A model generated the notes under the pieces. That model was not told where the DNA came from and searched no databases. It saw only the letters and a list, made by a program, of their open reading frames with translations. A DNA stretch of 15,209 nt, taken from assembly GCA_035648735.1 (NCBI GenBank), contig DASRKX010000085.1:1-15209 (forward strand), read 5' to 3'. A program made the translations under genes and the position numbers. The DNA comes from REEB95 sp035648735. Lineage in GTDB: Bacteria > Pseudomonadota > Alphaproteobacteria > ATCC43930 > CGMCC-115725. This document shows, piece after piece, positions 13,375 through 15,209 of this stretch (the stretch's first letter is position 1; each line of letters starts with the position of its first letter).

Positions 13375-14042
13375 GCGCCGTCTTCGTCACCGGCACCGGC
13401 ACCGATATCGGCAAGAGCTTCGTCGCCGCCGGCATCATCACGGAGCTGCGCCGTCGCGGCAGGGCCGTCGCGGCATTCAAGCCGCTGGCGAGCGGCTTCG
13501 ATCCGGCGCACCCCGAAGCCAGCGATCCGGGCGTGCTGCTGGCGGCGCTCGGCCGGCAGCCGAGCCTCCCGGAGATCGAGCGGATCTCGCCCTGGCGGTT
13601 CAAGGCGGCGCTGGCGCCCGACAAGGCCGCACGGCTCGAGGGCCGCACCGTGGATTTCGCCGCGTTGGTGGATTTCTCGCGCCGGGCCGCCGCCGGCGAC
13701 GGCGCCGTCATCATCGAGGGCGTCGGCGGCATCATGTCGCCGATTGCCGAGGGCCGCACGGTGCTCGACTGGCTGGCGGCGCTGAATCTGCCGTCCATCC
13801 TGGTGGCGGGGAGCTATCTCGGCGCGCAAAGCCATGGCCTCACCGCCCTCGCCGCGATGCGCGCGCGCGGCCTGGCGCCGGTCCTGGCGGTGGTCAACGA
13901 AACCGCCGGGAGCCCGGTTTCCCTGGCTGAAACCGCCGCGTCGCTCGCCGATCTCGCCGGTGACGTGCCTCTCCTGGCCCTGCCCCGCCTGCCGCCCGGC
14001 GCCGGCCATGCGACATTCGGCCGCCTCGCCGATCTCTTTTGA
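13371..14042 (+). CDS. bioD: ATP-dependent dethiobiotin synthetase
   Basis: This 223-aa enzyme closes the ureido ring of 7,8-diaminopelargonate with CO2 and ATP, giving dethiobiotin, the substrate of BioB. The P-loop GTGTDIGKS (8-16, K15) is the BioD form. It is followed by KPLASG (K37) binding the substrate or phosphate, and EGVGG with the usual acidic Mg ligand. Length is typical (about 225). The ATG overlaps the bioF stop (ATGA), so the two are translated in a coupled way. A folate-type formyltransferase gene follows after 43 bp on the same strand. Confidence 0.95.
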   Translation: MSAVFVTGTGTDIGKSFVAAGIITELRRRGRAVAAFKPLASGFDPAHPEASDPGVLLAALGRQPSLPEIERISPWRFKAALAPDKAARLEGRTVDFAALVDFSRRAAAGDGAVIIEGVGGIMSPIAEGRTVLDWLAALNLPSILVAGSYLGAQSHGLTALAAMRARGLAPVLAVVNETAGSPVSLAETAASLADLAGDVPLLALPRLPPGAGHATFGRLADLF

Positions 14043-14085
14043 CGCCTGCCCTTGCGCGCTTATGATGGCGCCGGGGAGAAAAACA

Positions 14086-15009
14086 ATGCGCGTGGTGATC
14101 GTCGGCCAGCAGGCCTTCGGCAAGGCCGTGCTCGACGCCTTCATTGGGCGCGGCGACGAGGTGGTCGGCGTCTTCACGCCGCCCGACGCGCCGGGCGCCA
14201 AGGCCGATCCGCTCAAATCGGCGGCGCAGGAAAAGGGGTTGTCCCTCTTCCAGTTCCAGAATTACGGCACCTCGGAGGCGCTGGAGACGCTGCGTGACCT
14301 GCGCGCCGATATCGGCCTGCTCGCCTTCGTCACCCAGTTCCTGCCGCAGGGCTTCGTGCGCCTGCCCAAGCACGGCATGCTGCTGTTCCACCCGTCTCTG
14401 CTGCCGCTGCATCGCGGCCCGGCGGCGATCAACTGGGCGGTGATCAACGGCGAGACCACCACCGGCCTGACCGTGCTGCGCCCCGCCGACGGCCTCGACG
14501 AGGGCGCCATCATCCTGCAGCGCGAGGTGGAGATCCTGCCGGACGACACCGTCGGCACGCTCTATTTCGACAAGATCTTCCACATGGGCGTCGCCGCGAT
14601 GATCGAGGCCGCCCAGGCGGTGGCTTCAGGCAGCACCCAGGAACACCCGCAGGACGAGACCAAGGCGACCTATGAAGGCCGGGTGCGCGACGCGGAATCG
14701 CATATCAACTGGGCGAGCTCGGTCGACCGCATCTACGATCTTATCCGCGGCTGCGATCCGGCGCCCGGCGCCTGGACGATGCATGCCGGCCAGAAGCTTC
14801 ATTTGTTCGACGCGCGCAAGCGCCTCGCGCGCACCTTCAGCGCGGTCAAGGGCCTGCGCGCCGGCCAGGTGGTCGAATCCTCGCCCGCCGGCTTCTCCGT
14901 CCATGCACAGGGCGGCTTCATCGAGGTCAAGCGCTGCCGCCTCGGCGACGGCAAGAAAATCGACGCCGGCGCGGCGGGCATCCCGGTGGGAACCCAGCTC
15001 GGCGATTGA
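14086..15009 (+). CDS. stand-alone formyltransferase/10-formyltetrahydrofolate hydrolase-like protein (ALDH1L1 N-terminal domain type)
   Basis: This 307-aa protein has the formyltransferase fold plus the small C-terminal barrel domain of the Fmt/ArnA/FDH group. The catalytic block is HPSLLPLHRG with H102, then GLDEG with D138. In methionyl-tRNA formyltransferase an Asn stands two residues before the His; here it is Leu100. That substitution, together with GPAAINW, ILPDDTVGTLY, TYEGR and the C-terminal IRGCDPAPGAWT, matches the N-terminal hydrolase domain of 10-formyltetrahydrofolate dehydrogenase rather than Fmt. The likely activity is formyl removal or transfer from 10-formyl-THF, with no aldehyde dehydrogenase or carrier domain attached. 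ATG 14086 has GGGGAGAA 5 bases upstream; the longer frame from 13834 is only bioD overlap. It lies 43 bp after bioD and may be co-transcribed with it, which is odd as biotin synthesis needs no formyl transfer. Confidence 0.85.
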   Translation: MRVVIVGQQAFGKAVLDAFIGRGDEVVGVFTPPDAPGAKADPLKSAAQEKGLSLFQFQNYGTSEALETLRDLRADIGLLAFVTQFLPQGFVRLPKHGMLLFHPSLLPLHRGPAAINWAVINGETTTGLTVLRPADGLDEGAIILQREVEILPDDTVGTLYFDKIFHMGVAAMIEAAQAVASGSTQEHPQDETKATYEGRVRDAESHINWASSVDRIYDLIRGCDPAPGAWTMHAGQKLHLFDARKRLARTFSAVKGLRAGQVVESSPAGFSVHAQGGFIEVKRCRLGDGKKIDAGAAGIPVGTQLGD

Positions 15010-15031
15010 GCCGGCGACGACGTAAGCCGCG

Positions 15032-15209
15032 TTACGCGCTCTGCGTCTCCTGGTGCCAGACCAGGAGCCGGCGGCGCAGCAGCTCCATCGCCTTGACCAG
15101 CACCAGGCCGACCAGCGCGATGGCGATGATGCCGGCGAACACGCCCGGCGAATCGGCAAAGCGCATGTCGGTCATGATCGAGCCGCCGAGCCCCTCGCCG
15201 CCCATCTGC
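15032..15209 (-). CDS. ABC transporter permease, C-terminal fragment
   Basis: Only the last 58 codons are visible, ending in TAA. They read QMGGEGLGGSIM, then a region around the usual charged/short loop, a hydrophobic helix FAGIIAIALVGLVLVKAME and a basic C-terminus (LLRRRLLVWHQE). This matches the end of binding-protein-dependent permeases of the nitrate/sulfonate/taurine/thiamine-precursor type (SsuC/TauC-like): GLG in the last cytoplasmic region, one last helix, then the E-R-R-L-x-x-W tail. The substrate cannot be told from this piece. The gene is convergent with the formyltransferase gene, 22 bp between stops. Confidence 0.78.
   Translation of the reverse strand, partial: QMGGEGLGGSIMTDMRFADSPGVFAGIIAIALVGLVLVKAMELLRRRLLVWHQETQSA

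Noticed and set aside
13834..14085. N-terminal extension of the formyltransferase-like protein
   Set aside because: It lies within bioD in another frame, while ATG 14086 has a strong ribosome site and starts at the family's first strand (MRVVIVGQ).
15021..15036. CGTAA/TTACG inverted repeat between the last two convergent genes as a terminator
   Set aside because: It is a 5-bp stem containing a stop codon, with no T-run on either side.

Overview
The window is GC-rich chromosomal DNA whose gene content (REGLE-type FTR1 permease, a DnaJ-domain membrane protein beside a VWA protein, bioB/bioA divergent from bioF/bioD) and codon use heavy in GCC, GGC and CGC suggest an alphaproteobacterium, perhaps Rhodospirillales or Rhizobiales. 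The placement is inferred from protein character only. No rRNA, tRNA or CRISPR was seen.

Layout. (1) 3-1372, minus: a VWA-domain protein followed by a membrane-anchored J-domain protein, coupled by an ATGA overlap and cut by the window edge right after the HPD motif. (2) 1464-3663: a complete 2200-bp IS1595-family element with perfect 27-bp terminal inverted repeats and an exact 8-bp target duplication (CTAAACAG). It is visibly more AT-rich than its surroundings. It carries the transposase, a 64-aa ORF downstream of it and, facing the other way, two passenger genes: a Panacea/SocA-like (DUF4065) antitoxin-type protein overlapping a 101-aa putative toxin. (3) 3695-4324, plus: a DedA-family membrane protein whose upstream region was cut off by the insertion. 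(4) 4344-6934, minus: an FTR1 iron permease with a Fur-box-like dyad upstream, followed by an acetolactate-synthase-like ThDP enzyme. (5) 7187-7615: an NTF2/SnoaL-like protein, convergent with a DHA2-type MFS exporter (7618-9024), which is divergent from an ArsR-type regulator (9200-9931). A perfect 22-bp palindrome lies in the gap between exporter and regulator. (6) 9897-14042: biotin genes, bioB-bioA on the minus strand and bioF-bioD on the plus strand, divergent across an 89-bp gap with dyad elements. (7) 14086-15009: a stand-alone formyltransferase resembling the N-terminal hydrolase domain of 10-formyltetrahydrofolate dehydrogenase, 43 bp after bioD. (8) 15032-15209, minus: the C-terminal end of an ABC transporter permease.

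How they work together. BioF, BioA, BioD and BioB together cover all four late steps from pimeloyl-thioester to biotin; no pimelate-synthesis gene (bioC, bioH, bioZ) is present here. The exporter and the ArsR-type protein look like a self-contained regulated efflux unit. The most unusual part is the insertion sequence, because a toxin-antitoxin-like pair inside a simple transposon could stabilise the element. It has also separated the divergent VWA/DnaJ and DedA genes.
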